DNA of 64,000 bases, taken from positions 1 to 64,000 of the forward strand of contig NZ_FNNC01000005.1 in assembly GCF_900106595.1 (NCBI RefSeq). The letters are read 5' to 3'. Made by a program: the position numbers and the translations under genes. This document shows, piece after piece, positions 18,819-28,790 of the stretch. Source of the DNA: Marinococcus luteus. GTDB lineage: Bacteria; Bacillota; Bacilli; Bacillales; Marinococcaceae. The notes beneath the pieces were generated by a model. The model was given only the letters and a program-made list of their open reading frames with translations, made no database searches and had not been told where the DNA came from. The first letter of the stretch is position 1; the number at the start of each line of letters is the position of its first letter.

Positions 18819-20380
18819 TAGGAAGTCCCCCTCTTTTCATTCTTGTTTCCGCCTGCGGAAACCATCTTCCACTCCTGGGGTTCGAAAAGTCTTAAGCCTT
18901 TGACAAGAGCCAGACAAAGCGCCACGCCGGCCACGGCCAGGCCAAGGGCCCACATGCCAGCGACCGTCCGTGCATCCACGCTGCCGACAGGCAGCTGCAG
19001 CACCCACAGGCCAGCGCCAAGCAGGACTAAAAGAGCCGCCCAGCAGATGCACCATCTGCGGGAAGGCCAGGAAATCAGCCCGTGCTTCTGCAGAAGCATC
19101 CCCTGCAGAAGGCTCGTGACGGCAAGACCGCCAATCGTTGCCGCCGCTGCACCAATTGCTCCAGAGACCGGGATAAGCACTATATTTCCGATGAGCTTTA
19201 TGACTCCTCCGGCCACTATCGCTCCGGCAGCCATCCGGACACGGTCTGCCCCCTGGAGAATCGCGTTCGCAGTTACAATCCAGCCGCTGAACAGAAGTGA
19301 AATAGCGAGCGTCGCCATAAGCTCCGTCCCACTCCTGTTTTCAAACAGCATCACGTTCACAAAACCGGCTACTGTATACAGGCCTACAGCCGCTGCTCCG
19401 CCGATAACCAGACTGACCCGAAGAGCAAGCCCGCCGAGGAAAACTCCTTCTTTTCCGCGCAGCGAAGGGAGTACAGCTGCTGCGAGCGCCGTAGATATTA
19501 CCGTGCCGAACTGGAGAAGCGGCTGCGCCCGGTCCAGCACACCCTTCGTTTCTTTCGCATCCTGTCCGGAAACACCGTAAGCCTCAAGCCCGGGAACTAC
19601 AGTAAACGCATCGATCCATTGATAAAACAAAAACACCATTGCACCGAGACAGGCGACTACTCCTGGTATAAGCAGTTTTTTTACCATCGTTTTATACTCT
19701 TTCCCGGCTCCCCGGAAACGAAAAGGCAGCGGTTTACGACGGTGCTGAGACCACCAGAGAAGCAGCATAATCAAAGCCCCTGCCCCGGCACCTGCTATGG
19801 ATGCTCCCATAGCACCGGCGCCTATGTCGTACACTCCCTCTCCGGCCGATACTGCTGCCCAGGCAAATAACAGAATGAAGCTCACCCGGCACACCTGCTC
19901 CACTACATGCGATAAAGCCGTCGGCTCCATTCTCCCTATCCCCTGGTAGTATCCGCGTCCAAGCGAAAGCACAGGCACGAGGAGAAAGACGAATGAAGTC
20001 ATACGTAGTACCGGCGTAAGCTGTTCATCCCCCATAGCACCAGCCACCACGGGCGCAAAAAGAAGCAGAAGCATAAAAGCCGAAGCCCCTGCAGATACCA
20101 GCACCATTCCAGCCGCTTTCATCGTTTCCAGCCGGTCGGATGCTTTTTTCTGCTGTGCCATTTCCCCGGCCAGCACAGCCGGAAAGCCGTAAAGAGCAAG
20201 AATCATCGCTATACCGTAAAACGGGTACACCTGCTGATAAACATAATATCCAATATCTCCGGTCATATTCTGGTATGGAATCCGGTAAACAGCGCTGAAT
20301 ACTTTTCCTATCAGGGCAGCTGCTGTCAGCAGGGAAACGCTTTTTAGTAAACGGGCGAAAGAGCGTCTGTCATTTGTCAT
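18818..20380 (-). CDS. yabM: Polysaccharide/lipid flippase of the MATE-MVF family (YabM)
   Basis: The 520-aa polytopic membrane protein has about 14 TM helices and belongs to the polysaccharide transporter/SpoVB/MurJ superfamily. The N-terminal LLTAAALIGKVFSAVYRIPYQNMTG is typical of the YabM/SpoVB branch. Members flip lipid-linked sugars across the membrane; the substrate here is unknown. In B. subtilis spoVT sits between mfd and yabM. Here only 25 bp separate them and spoVT is gone. Confidence 0.9.
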   Translation of the reverse strand: MTNDRRSFARLLKSVSLLTAAALIGKVFSAVYRIPYQNMTGDIGYYVYQQVYPFYGIAMILALYGFPAVLAGEMAQQKKASDRLETMKAAGMVLVSAGASAFMLLLLFAPVVAGAMGDEQLTPVLRMTSFVFLLVPVLSLGRGYYQGIGRMEPTALSHVVEQVCRVSFILLFAWAAVSAGEGVYDIGAGAMGASIAGAGAGALIMLLLWWSQHRRKPLPFRFRGAGKEYKTMVKKLLIPGVVACLGAMVFLFYQWIDAFTVVPGLEAYGVSGQDAKETKGVLDRAQPLLQFGTVISTALAAAVLPSLRGKEGVFLGGLALRVSLVIGGAAAVGLYTVAGFVNVMLFENRSGTELMATLAISLLFSGWIVTANAILQGADRVRMAAGAIVAGGVIKLIGNIVLIPVSGAIGAAAATIGGLAVTSLLQGMLLQKHGLISWPSRRWCICWAALLVLLGAGLWVLQLPVGSVDARTVAGMWALGLAVAGVALCLALVKGLRLFEPQEWKMVSAGGNKNEKRGTS

Positions 20381-20405
20381 CTTCGGTACCTTCTATCCGC
20401 CCGCT

Positions 20406-23400
20406 CTATTTCGGGGACGTTGTTCCTTCCGGCTCTTTTTTTGCTTCCTGTACGCCTTTGACAACCGCCTGCACGGAAGTGAGGATTTTCATTTCTTCGA
20501 GCCGCTGGTGCTGCACTGAGATCTGAATTTTTTTTCCACTGGTCCCGATACCGATATGACGTCCCAGATCATTTACAAGTCCGAACAGCGAAGCGCCATC
20601 TGCTGCATTGCTTGCTGCTTCGCCTACCAGAATAATGGTTTTGTTTGCTTCCTGGGAAATGGATTCCACTCCGGAAGCTTCCGCGCGCAGACGAATATTA
20701 CTGAGAATAAACAGCTTTTCCACTTCCACCGGATATTCCCCGAAGCGGTCCATCATTTCACTCTGCAGATCTTCCATATCCTCAAGCGTCTCAAGCCCCC
20801 GGAAGCGTTTATACATCTCTATTTTCTGCTTGGAGTCATCGATATAAAAGTCAGGGATATAGGCATCTGCTTTCATATTCATATCCATCTCCGGCTCCTG
20901 CTGCTTCGGCTGATCTCCCTTACGTTCTTCAATAGCTTCTTTGAGCATCTGTGAGTACAAATCAAAGCCCACGGATTCAATGTAGCCGTGCTGCTCTGCA
21001 CCGAGCAGGTTACCCGTTCCACGGATGGAGAGGTCTCTCATGGCAATCTTAAAGCCGGAGCCGAGTTCCGTAAATTCCTTGATGGCCTGCAGGCGTTTTT
21101 CCGCCACCTCAGAAAGCACTTTGTCGCGCTGGTACGTGAAATACGAATACGCTACGCGGTTGGACCTGCCCACCCGGCCGCGGATCTGATACAGCTGGGA
21201 AAGCCCCATCCGGTCAGCGTTATTAATAATAAGCGTATTCACGTTCGGGATATCGACCCCTGTTTCTATAATCGTTGTCGTGACCAGTACATCTTTGTTG
21301 CCCTCTAAAAACTCCACCATGACCGATTCGAGCTCCTGCTCATTCATCTGTCCATGAGCGTAGGCGACCTCCGCTTCCGGCACAAGCATCGAAATCTGGT
21401 CAGCCATCCGGCTGATATTATCCACCCGGTTATGCATAAAATACACCTGGCCGCCGCGGCTGATTTCACGTTCAATGGCTTCTTTGACCAGCGTCGGGTT
21501 GTATTCCATCACATACGTCTGGACCGGAAAGCGGTTTTCCGGCGGGGTCTCGATAACTGACAGGTCACGAACGCCGAGCATCGACATATGCAGCGTTCTT
21601 GGAATCGGCGTTGCCGTCAGTGTTAACACGTCAATGTTTGCCTTGAGCCGCTTAATTTTCTCTTTATGAGTAACTCCAAACCGCTGTTCTTCGTCGACAA
21701 TCAGCAGCCCTAAATCATGAAACTGTACGTCCTTGGAAAGCACACGGTGCGTGCCGATCACAATGTCAACGCTTCCTGCTTTCAGCCCGCGGATCGTTTC
21801 GTTCTGCTGTTTTTTCGTCCGGAAACGGCTCATTAAGCCAATGTTGATCGGCTGCTCGGCAAAACGCTCTGTGAGCGTATCGAAATGCTGCTGGGCCAAA
21901 ATCGTTGTCGGCACCAAAATGGCCACCTGCTTGCCGTCCATTACTGCTTTGAACGCCGCCCGTATTGCCACTTCTGTTTTTCCGTAGCCAACATCCCCGC
22001 ACAACAGGCGGTCCATCGGACGTTCGCGCTCCATGTCTTCGCGGATTTCTTCAATTGCTTTTATCTGATCCTCCGTTTCCTGATAAGGGAACGTCGCTGC
22101 AAACGCCTGCTCCTCCATCGCATACCGGTTAAAGGCGTGCCCTTTCGCAGCCTCCCGTTCTGCATACAGCTTGATCAGGTCATCAGCAATGTCTTCAACC
22201 GAGGACTGCACTTTGCGTTTTACACGCTTCCAGTCATTGCCGCCAAGTTTATAAATTTTAGGATCCTTTTCTTCTGATCCCACATACTTTTGCACCTGAT
22301 CAATCTGCTCGACCGGCACATACAGTTTGTCGTTGCCCGCATAGGATACGTTTAAGAAGTCCTGGTGCACTCCTCCAACGTCCAGGGTTTCCATTCCCAG
22401 GTATTTTCCGATGCCATGGTTCACGTGAACCACCAGATCTCCCACCTGCAGCTCCGAATAGCTCTTGATGCGTTCCGCATTATTCAGCTTTTCCCGGCGC
22501 CTCGAGCGACGCACCTGCTTTGTAAACGTCTCCTGCTCCGTAATGACGGCAAGCTTTTCAAGCGGCAATTCAAATCCGCTGTCGAGCCGCCCCTGTACAA
22601 TAGCAGGACGTCCCGGCGTAAATGGTCCGTCCTTGTCGGCCCGTTCTGCTTCTACTCCGTAATCATCGAGAATTCTCTGCAGCCGTTCGAGGCGGTCCTT
22701 AGTCTCAGCGGCAAAAACGATACGAAATCCGCCATTCTGCCAGCGTTCAATTTCATTTTTCAGTACCGGCAGCTGACCGTGGAACTGCTGCATCGCCTTG
22801 CTCGTGACATTCGCCACCCGGCGCGGGTGAAACTCGGATAAACTACGGGTAAATAAAGAAAAAAGCACCTTCGGAAAATCGATGTTTTTCATAAGCGTAT
22901 GGAACGGTACCGAAAGCTGCATCTCTACCGGCAGCTCCCCCTGCTCCACCATATTTGTCCGCCACTCTGCCTCTTCTTCATCCAGCCGTTCTGCTGTTTC
23001 CTGCACACGGCTCACTTCATCAATAAAAAAGATCGTTTCGGAGGAAAAATACTTGCTCAGGGTAGCTGGCTGTTCATAGAAAAACTGCATATATTTGTAC
23101 AGACTTTGAAAACGTACGTGCTGCAGCAGCTGCTCCCGCTCTTCCGACAGGCGCTCCTGCACCTTCTGTTTCACGGTCTCGTCCTTGACTGTTTTCAGCG
23201 TTTTACCCAGTCCGTCCTCAAGCTGGGAGGCTGCACGCTGAAACTGTTCCGGATAAAGAATTGTTTCCTGGGCAGGGCTGATATTTACCTTAGTAATCTG
23301 CTCAATTGTCCGCTGATCCTCTGGATTAAACAAACGGAGAGAATCAATTTCTGTATCAAACAGCTCCAGACGAACTGGATTGTCCGCCGTAAGCGAGTAA

Positions 23401-23945
23401 ATGTCAATAATACCGCCGCGGATGCTGAATTCACCGGGAGCAGCCACCATATCGGCCCGCTGATAGCCGGAAGCATAGAGAAATTGCTGGAAAGCATCCA
23501 GGTCAAGATCGTCACCGGTATGCAGCGGCCACTGGGCTGCTTCCCAAACAGCAGGCGGAGGAAGCAGACGGCGAAGGCCGGCCACCGGGCTCACAATAAT
23601 TCCGTCAAAGCCGCTGACCAGACGGTCGAGCACTTCAATTCGCTGCGACCTCATTTCCGGACTCGCTACCGCAATTTCAGCAGAAATAAGCTCATTGACC
23701 GGATAGATTAATACTTCTTTTTCCGACCATTCCAACAAATCATCGTACAGCTTCTGCGCCTGATACAACGTGTGCGTCACTACCAGCTGAGGCTTTTGCG
23801 TCTTCTCCTGGGCAAGCGTCATAAATAACGTTCTTGCCGATCCGCTGAGCCCTGAAATCAGCTGCTCCGGTACCCCGTTTTGAAGGTCGCCGATGACTGC
23901 GCTGACCTCCGGGTTGGAGGCCAATATCGATGGTAAACCCTTCAT
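20406..23945 (-). CDS. mfd: Transcription-repair coupling factor Mfd
   Basis: Translocase that removes RNA polymerase stalled at DNA lesions and recruits UvrA. The 1179-aa length is normal. Domains in order are a UvrB-like damage module (1-about 330), the RNA polymerase interaction domain (about 475-560, GDLVVHVNHGIGKYLG), the RecG-like helicase with Walker A GDVGYGKTEV and DEEQ box (VDEEQRFGV), and a C-terminal TRCF domain. The RGRVGRS motif is intact. A GGGAGG ribosome site precedes the start. The fin gene that normally lies between pth and mfd is absent. Confidence 0.98.
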   Translation of the reverse strand: MKGLPSILASNPEVSAVIGDLQNGVPEQLISGLSGSARTLFMTLAQEKTQKPQLVVTHTLYQAQKLYDDLLEWSEKEVLIYPVNELISAEIAVASPEMRSQRIEVLDRLVSGFDGIIVSPVAGLRRLLPPPAVWEAAQWPLHTGDDLDLDAFQQFLYASGYQRADMVAAPGEFSIRGGIIDIYSLTADNPVRLELFDTEIDSLRLFNPEDQRTIEQITKVNISPAQETILYPEQFQRAASQLEDGLGKTLKTVKDETVKQKVQERLSEEREQLLQHVRFQSLYKYMQFFYEQPATLSKYFSSETIFFIDEVSRVQETAERLDEEEAEWRTNMVEQGELPVEMQLSVPFHTLMKNIDFPKVLFSLFTRSLSEFHPRRVANVTSKAMQQFHGQLPVLKNEIERWQNGGFRIVFAAETKDRLERLQRILDDYGVEAERADKDGPFTPGRPAIVQGRLDSGFELPLEKLAVITEQETFTKQVRRSRRREKLNNAERIKSYSELQVGDLVVHVNHGIGKYLGMETLDVGGVHQDFLNVSYAGNDKLYVPVEQIDQVQKYVGSEEKDPKIYKLGGNDWKRVKRKVQSSVEDIADDLIKLYAEREAAKGHAFNRYAMEEQAFAATFPYQETEDQIKAIEEIREDMERERPMDRLLCGDVGYGKTEVAIRAAFKAVMDGKQVAILVPTTILAQQHFDTLTERFAEQPINIGLMSRFRTKKQQNETIRGLKAGSVDIVIGTHRVLSKDVQFHDLGLLIVDEEQRFGVTHKEKIKRLKANIDVLTLTATPIPRTLHMSMLGVRDLSVIETPPENRFPVQTYVMEYNPTLVKEAIEREISRGGQVYFMHNRVDNISRMADQISMLVPEAEVAYAHGQMNEQELESVMVEFLEGNKDVLVTTTIIETGVDIPNVNTLIINNADRMGLSQLYQIRGRVGRSNRVAYSYFTYQRDKVLSEVAEKRLQAIKEFTELGSGFKIAMRDLSIRGTGNLLGAEQHGYIESVGFDLYSQMLKEAIEERKGDQPKQQEPEMDMNMKADAYIPDFYIDDSKQKIEMYKRFRGLETLEDMEDLQSEMMDRFGEYPVEVEKLFILSNIRLRAEASGVESISQEANKTIILVGEAASNAADGASLFGLVNDLGRHIGIGTSGKKIQISVQHQRLEEMKILTSVQAVVKGVQEAKKEPEGTTSPK

Positions 23946-24027
23946 GCTCGTTCCTCCCTATTCATGGTGGTCTTTTTTTATCACGCAAAAGGGGAGCGGA
24001 ACGCTTCAGCCCCACTCCATCCTTCTA

Positions 24028-24582
24028 TTAATTAAACTCATTCATTACTTCGTCAAATGATTTACTGCTCCAGGCTTCCGCCGAGACTGCTGCCTTTTTA
24101 ACAGCTTCATCCATCTGCTTTCTCTCTTCCGGTGGAAAAGTGCCAAGAACATAGTCAATCACGGACGCCTTCTCCGGCTTTCCAATGCCAATTCGCAGAC
24201 GCTTGAACTCCTTTGTACCCAAATGTTCAATTAACGAGCGTATGCCATTATGGCCGCCATGGCCGCCTTTTTTACGCAGGCGGACCGTGCCGGGAGCCAG
24301 GTCCAGATCATCATACACAACTAAGACATCTTCCGGGGACGCTTTATAAAAATCAAGCATCGGGCCTACTGCTTCTCCCGAAAGATTCATATAAGTCAAA
24401 GGCTTTACCAGTATCACTTTTTCGCCCCCTGCCATTGTTTCGGCAGTTTCGCTCCTCCACTTGCTCTTTTTCCATGACAGCTGCCACATGGAAGCGAGCT
24501 CTTCAACAGCTTCAAATCCGACATTGTGGCGCGTCTTTTTATATTTTTTTCCCGGGTTGCCTAACCCGACAATAAATTTCAT
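24028..24582 (-). CDS. pth: Peptidyl-tRNA hydrolase
   Basis: Recycles tRNA from peptidyl-tRNA that drops off the ribosome. The 184-aa protein opens MKFIVGLGNPGKKYKKTRHN, with the catalytic His about residue 19-20 and Asn in GLGNPG. The motifs PLTYMNLSGEAV and VVYDDLDLAPG are also intact. The B. subtilis name spoVC reflects an allele affecting sporulation, but the enzyme is an essential housekeeping protein, which fits its retention here. Confidence 0.97.
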   Translation of the reverse strand: MKFIVGLGNPGKKYKKTRHNVGFEAVEELASMWQLSWKKSKWRSETAETMAGGEKVILVKPLTYMNLSGEAVGPMLDFYKASPEDVLVVYDDLDLAPGTVRLRKKGGHGGHNGIRSLIEHLGTKEFKRLRIGIGKPEKASVIDYVLGTFPPEERKQMDEAVKKAAVSAEAWSSKSFDEVMNEFN

Positions 24583-24717
24583 GCTGGTCCCCCGCTCTGC
24601 TTCGTACGTATAATGTTCAGGCTGCTTCTACATATTGTACTAAAAAACTGTTTTTTTGACGTTTGAAACGATTACAGTACTTGTCTTATTTTAAGATATT
24701 TCCGCTTAACAGCATAG

Positions 24718-24775
24718 CATAAATAAAGATCGCAGAGCGCCTGTACAACAGCGTCGCCTGCGATCTTTATTTATG
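24718..24775. terminator. Long hairpin between rplY and pth
   Basis: Two perfect 18-bp arms (24718-24735 and 24758-24775) with a 22-nt loop. The arm bases are A/T-rich at the foot (CATAAATAAAGATCGC), so the stem itself supplies the A and U tracts of a bidirectional terminator. It most likely ends rplY. Confidence 0.7.
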
Positions 24776-24815
24776 ACGGAAGGCAGCACGCCCTCCGTCG
24801 GCTTTGGTGCAGAAA

Positions 24816-25481
24816 TTATGAATTGTTGTTGTCGTTGCTGCCTTCTTCAGAACCTTCTTCGGATTCTTCATCCGCGTCTACAAGCTCAGGCTCTTCTGCT
24901 TCTTCTTCGCCTGGCTCTTCCGGCTCTTCTTCCGGTACAAGAACAGTAACAATTGTTTCTTCCGGCTCACTCGTAATCGTGTAGTTCAAACCTTCTGGAA
25001 GGTCTGCTACCTGAATGGAGTCGCCGACATTCAATGTCGAAATGTCCACGCTGATGCTGTCAGGAATTTCAGCAGGCAGTGCGCTGACAGTAATATTGAA
25101 CATCATGTGGGAGACAACGCCGCCGTCTTTTTCCCCTGGCGCTTCGCCTTCGAGGTGTACAGCAACGTCTGCTTCCATTTCGGAAGTCATATCTACTTCA
25201 AAGAAGTCAACATGGATAAAGTAATCCTTAATGGAGTCAACCTGCATATCATGCACGATGACCTGGTGCTTTTTGTTTTCGCCTTCAATAGTAAGATCAA
25301 TGATGCCGTTCTTTCCAGCCTCACGAATCGTTTTCAGGAATGTAACGTTGTCAACAGAGATAGGCTGGCTTTCCGTTTTCTTGCCATAAATAACGGCTGG
25401 AATTGTGCCCTCTCTGCGGAGTTTTTTCGTCACTGACTGTTTTGTTTCAGGACGACGAGCTGCAGTTAACTGCGTAGCCAT
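24816..25481 (-). CDS. rplY: 50S ribosomal protein L25/general stress protein Ctc
   Basis: 5S rRNA-binding ribosomal protein of the long CTC type: an L25 domain (about residues 3-95) plus a TL5/CTC beta domain (about 100-185). The 221-aa form ends in a strongly acidic low-complexity tail of E, P, S, D and N of about 40 residues, longer than in B. subtilis (204 aa). GAGGTG followed by AATACC sets the ATG at 25481 (MATQLTAARR); the upstream in-frame GTG is part of the ribosome site. The gene has its own promoter between prs and rplY. Confidence 0.95.
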   Translation of the reverse strand: MATQLTAARRPETKQSVTKKLRREGTIPAVIYGKKTESQPISVDNVTFLKTIREAGKNGIIDLTIEGENKKHQVIVHDMQVDSIKDYFIHVDFFEVDMTSEMEADVAVHLEGEAPGEKDGGVVSHMMFNITVSALPAEIPDSISVDISTLNVGDSIQVADLPEGLNYTITSEPEETIVTVLVPEEEPEEPGEEEAEEPELVDADEESEEGSEEGSNDNNNS

Positions 25482-25547
25482 GGTATTCACCTCATAAGTT
25501 AAATTTTATTTTCACGTGTTCGCGTAATTTTGCCCACTTGAGACATA

Positions 25548-25576
25548 ATTATACCAGAATCCACATCAAAAATCAA
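25548..25576 (-). promoter_or_regulatory. rplY promoter (sigma-A type)
   Basis: Minus strand: -35 TTGATT (25571-25576), 17-bp spacer, consensus -10 TATAAT (25548-25553). The -35 lies in the 3' arm and T-run of the prs terminator. I see no sigma-B type promoter such as drives ctc in B. subtilis. Confidence 0.7.
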
Positions 25577-25600
25577 TGGCTTATTCAAACCATTGATTTT
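25567..25600 (-). terminator. prs terminator
   Basis: Minus-strand hairpin AAAATCAATGG ... CCATTGATTTTT just downstream of prs. Confidence 0.8.
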
Positions 25601-25608
25601 CTTGTAGA

Positions 25609-26559
25609 TTAATTAAACAAACGGCTGACCGAGGTCTGCTCAAAGACATTAATAATTGCTTTAGCCATAAGCGGGCCGACGGAAAGCTGCGTTACCTTAT
25701 CAATATTTTTCTCTTCCGGAAGCACGATGGAATTTGTTACTACCAGTTCTTCAATCCTCGAATTTTCGATTCTTTCAATTGCCGGGCCGGAAAGTACCGG
25801 GTGGGTGCAGCATGCGTAAACATGGTTTGCGCCCGACTCGATTAACGCATCCGCTGCGAGAGTGATCGTTCCGGCGGTATCAATAATATCATCAATAATG
25901 ATGGCTGTTTTGCCTTTTACGTCACCGACGATATTCATGACCTCTGAAACGTTTGGACGCGGCCGGCGCTTATCAATAATCGCAATAGGAGCCTTCAGGC
26001 GGTCTGCCATTCTGCGCGCACGCACGACGCCTCCGTGGTCAGGCGATACAATAACGAGATCTTCCAGGCCTTTTTCGTTGAAGTGACGGGACAAAATAGG
26101 TTCTCCCTGTAGTTGATCCACCGGAATATCGAAAAATCCCTGAATTTGCGTCGCGTGTAGGTCCAGGCTCAAAATCCTGGTCGCTCCAGCTGTTTCCAGC
26201 AGATTGGCAATCAGCTTGGCTGTAATAGGCTCTCTCGCCCGGGCCTTACGGTCCTGACGTGCGTACCCGTAATAAGGGAGGACAACGCTGATCGTTTTTG
26301 CCGAAGCCCGCTTCATGGCATCGATCATAATCAAAAGCTCCATAAGATGTTCATTGGCCGGGTCTGAAGTCGACTGGACCAAAAAGACATCGCAGCCACG
26401 GATACTTTCTTCAATGTTTATCTGCACTTCTCCGTCACTGAATCTTTTTACAGAGCTGAGTCCCATTGTTGTACCGATCTGTTCAACAATTTCCTCTGCC
26501 AGTCTTGGATTTGAGTTCAGGGTGAATACTTTCAAATTGGAGCGATCCATCGTGGACAT
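25609..26559 (-). CDS. prs: Ribose-phosphate pyrophosphokinase (PRPP synthetase)
   Basis: Makes PRPP from ribose-5-phosphate and ATP for purine, pyrimidine, histidine and tryptophan synthesis. The 316-aa class I enzyme has the flexible loop around [14 protein letters not shown], the pyrophosphate site [10 protein letters not shown] and the ribose-phosphate loop [18 protein letters not shown] ribosome site precedes the start. It lies 16 bp after glmU, forming a glmU-prs unit conserved across Bacillales. Confidence 0.98.
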   Translation of the reverse strand: MSTMDRSNLKVFTLNSNPRLAEEIVEQIGTTMGLSSVKRFSDGEVQINIEESIRGCDVFLVQSTSDPANEHLMELLIMIDAMKRASAKTISVVLPYYGYARQDRKARAREPITAKLIANLLETAGATRILSLDLHATQIQGFFDIPVDQLQGEPILSRHFNEKGLEDLVIVSPDHGGVVRARRMADRLKAPIAIIDKRRPRPNVSEVMNIVGDVKGKTAIIIDDIIDTAGTITLAADALIESGANHVYACCTHPVLSGPAIERIENSRIEELVVTNSIVLPEEKNIDKVTQLSVGPLMAKAIINVFEQTSVSRLFN

Positions 26560-26575
26560 TTTTTAATTCCCTCCG

Positions 26576-27964
26576 TCACTTGTTTTGCTTTTTATCTGCA
26601 TTTAATTTTTCACTTACATAGTTTTCTTTATTCGTCTGTCTCGACCGCGCAATGGAAAGCGCATCCTCCGGTACATCCGAAGTAATAGTGGAACCTGCTG
26701 CTACGTATGCGCCTTTCCCAACATTCACCGGTGCCACAAGGTTGGAGTTGCATCCAATAAACACGTTATCTTCGATTTTCGTTAAATGCTTGCCCATACC
26801 ATCGTAATTAACAGTAATGGATCCACAGCCGATATTCACATTTTTTCCTACCTCTGCATCTCCAATGTAGCTTAGGTGGGACGTTTTGCTTCCCTGTCCG
26901 ATGGATGCTTTCTTGATTTCAACAAAATTGCCGATTTTAGCTTCATCACCGATGGACGAAGCCGGCCGGACGTGGGCGTAAGGGCCGATTTGTACGGAAT
27001 TTCCTACCTCGCTGTCCGTCACTGTCGATTGACGGATCACTGTTTCGCTGCCAATGACAGCGTTGCTGATTTCTGAATGCGGGCCAAGGTGGCAGGAGGT
27101 TCCTACATGTACACTGCCGCGGAGAATTGTCCCGGGCTCAACTACTGTATCAGCGCCAATCACAGATTCTTTGGAGATATAAGTATTCTCCGGATCAATA
27201 ATGGTTACTCCCTGCCGCATCCAATGTTCATTAATGCGGCGCTTCATGGCTTTTTCAGCCTGGGATAAAGCCACGCGATCGTTCACCCCGATTGTCTCAG
27301 AAAAGTCAGGGGTGGTCCAGGCAGATACGGTCTCCCCCTTCTCCTGAAGGATACCAATGACATCGGGAAGGTAATATTCCCCTTGGACGTTATTGTTGTC
27401 CACCTCGCTGAGCGCATGAAACAACGCTTCATTATCAAAGCAGTAAGTCCCCGTATTAATTTCCCGGATGTTTTTTTCCGTTTCGTCTGCATCCTTATGT
27501 TCAACGATCCTGACAACTTCTCCACTGCTGCCCCGGACGACCCGGCCGTATCCGGCAGGGTCGTCTGCTACGGCTGTCAGAATGCTTGCTTTTGCTTCCA
27601 TTTGTTCGTGATGATCCATCAGAGCCTGCATCGTGCTTCCCTGAATCAATGGAGTGTCTCCACACGCCACAATGGTCGTCCCTTTTTTACCTTCAAGCAT
27701 CTGCCTCGTCTGCATTACAGCATGAGCCGTGCCAAGCTGTTCCTCCTGAAGCACATAAGAAGTACGCTCCTTTAAATGCTCTTCGACAGATTCTGCCCCG
27801 TGGCCGGTCACCGTCACTAATTGATCGACACCGGCGTCTTCGAGCTCGTCCACCACGTGTTCCACCATCGGTTTTCCGCAGACAGGATGAAGTACTTTAT
27901 AGAGACTGGATTTCATGCGGGTGCCTTTTCCGGCAGCTAAAATAACGGCATAGCGATTATTCAT
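26576..27964 (-). CDS. glmU: Bifunctional N-acetylglucosamine-1-phosphate uridyltransferase/acetyltransferase
   Basis: Acetylates glucosamine-1-phosphate and then makes UDP-GlcNAc for the cell wall. The 462-aa length is normal. The N-terminal nucleotidyltransferase has [18 protein letters not shown], and the C-terminal half (from about residue 250) is a left-handed beta-helix of hexapeptide repeats (for example [20 protein letters not shown]), with a basic tail. It is followed closely by prs. Confidence 0.98.
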   Translation of the reverse strand: MNNRYAVILAAGKGTRMKSSLYKVLHPVCGKPMVEHVVDELEDAGVDQLVTVTGHGAESVEEHLKERTSYVLQEEQLGTAHAVMQTRQMLEGKKGTTIVACGDTPLIQGSTMQALMDHHEQMEAKASILTAVADDPAGYGRVVRGSSGEVVRIVEHKDADETEKNIREINTGTYCFDNEALFHALSEVDNNNVQGEYYLPDVIGILQEKGETVSAWTTPDFSETIGVNDRVALSQAEKAMKRRINEHWMRQGVTIIDPENTYISKESVIGADTVVEPGTILRGSVHVGTSCHLGPHSEISNAVIGSETVIRQSTVTDSEVGNSVQIGPYAHVRPASSIGDEAKIGNFVEIKKASIGQGSKTSHLSYIGDAEVGKNVNIGCGSITVNYDGMGKHLTKIEDNVFIGCNSNLVAPVNVGKGAYVAAGSTITSDVPEDALSIARSRQTNKENYVSEKLNADKKQNK

Positions 27965-28092
27965 GTAGGTTCCTCCATATGCGCATTTTTGTCCACTAAG
28001 AATAATATCTTAAAAGCTGTAGGTTTTCAAGAATACACTATTACCTATTCTACATAATGAACGTTTACCTATCCACCTGATTTCGTTTACAG

Positions 28093-28129
28093 GCAAAAAT
28101 AAATAACGGCCCCCCTCGAGACCGTTATC
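28093..28129 (-). terminator. spoVG terminator
   Basis: Minus-strand hairpin ATAACGG ... CCGTTAT with a G/C-rich centre, followed by TTATTTTTG, downstream of spoVG. Confidence 0.75.
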
Positions 28130-28150
28130 GCTGCCCTGGTACATATAATG

Positions 28151-28447
28151 TTACGAAGCGCCGGCTTCGTTAAAATTTTTTTCTGCGGGCTGTTGTTCCT
28201 GTTCTTCATATTCTGCCAACACAGCGGACTGGATCTTCTCTCTCGCTGCTGACGAAATAGGATGGGCAATATCACGGAATTCCCCATCAGGGGTGCGTTT
28301 ACTGGGCATAGCAACAAAGAGACCGTTATTTCCATCAATGACCCGAATATCATGGACCACAAACTCTTCATCGAATGTAATTGAGGCAATTGCTCTCATT
28401 CGTCCATCAGTATTTACCCGGCGCAGCCTGACATCTGTTACCTGCAT
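28151..28447 (-). CDS. spoVG: SpoVG, RNA/DNA-binding regulator
   Basis: Small (98 aa) nucleic-acid-binding regulator; the opening [20 protein letters not shown] and the [10 protein letters not shown] region are characteristic. Despite its name, SpoVG occurs in non-sporulating Staphylococcus and Listeria, where it acts as a post-transcriptional regulator, so it does not by itself indicate sporulation. It stands between glmU and ridA as in B. subtilis. A GGTGGT ribosome site precedes the ATG. Confidence 0.97.
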   Translation of the reverse strand: MQVTDVRLRRVNTDGRMRAIASITFDEEFVVHDIRVIDGNNGLFVAMPSKRTPDGEFRDIAHPISSAAREKIQSAVLAEYEEQEQQPAEKNFNEAGAS

Positions 28448-28788
28448 GTTTTCACCACCTTTGGTTTATTAACTCTCTCATCTATATGTATCTCCTCTTT
28501 CGCATAAAGCGTAAAGAGGCTGATTATTGATTTCTATATTATTCCGCAAAGTCCTGCCCAGGCAAAAAATCGCCTGCAGATATATTTAATTTTAAAGTAT
28601 ATAAACATGTATCCAGTATAACGATGTTTTATGCATGTTACCACATCTTTTTGCTCGAGCTGAAAGTCCTGTCTTTAAAAATCTTTCCGTTATTCTTCTT
28701 ATCGGCTTGTCATATGCTCTTTTCTACCCATATCGTAAAAAAACAGCGCCCCGGCTGCCATTCGCACAGGCAGCACAGAGCACTGTTT
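28448..28788. other. Intergenic region upstream of spoVG
   Basis: About 340 bp without a gene. It holds the spoVG leader, a candidate sigma-A promoter (28536-28565), an A/T-rich stretch (28580-28640) suited to AbrB-type binding, and the ridA terminator at its right end. I looked for the sigma-H promoter used for spoVG in B. subtilis and found no convincing match. Confidence 0.5.
28536..28565 (-). promoter_or_regulatory. spoVG promoter (candidate)
   Basis: Minus strand: -35 TTGCCT (28560-28565), 18-bp spacer, -10 TAATAT (28536-28541), about 90 nt before the start codon. Confidence 0.45.
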
Positions 28789-28790
28789 TT
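28737..28790 (-). terminator. ridA terminator
   Basis: Minus-strand structure: outer arms AAAAACAG and CTGTTTTTTT enclose an inner CTGCC/GGCAG stem, ending in a seven-T run. It overlaps the last bases of ridA and ends the purR-ridA transcript. Confidence 0.7.

Noticed and set aside
18843-19580. Plus-strand ORF of 245 aa inside yabM
   Set aside because: Antisense frame rich in Ala, Pro, Ser, Thr and Arg, with no family motif.
22899-23711. Plus-strand ORF of 270 aa inside mfd
   Set aside because: Antisense shadow of a well-supported gene with biased composition.
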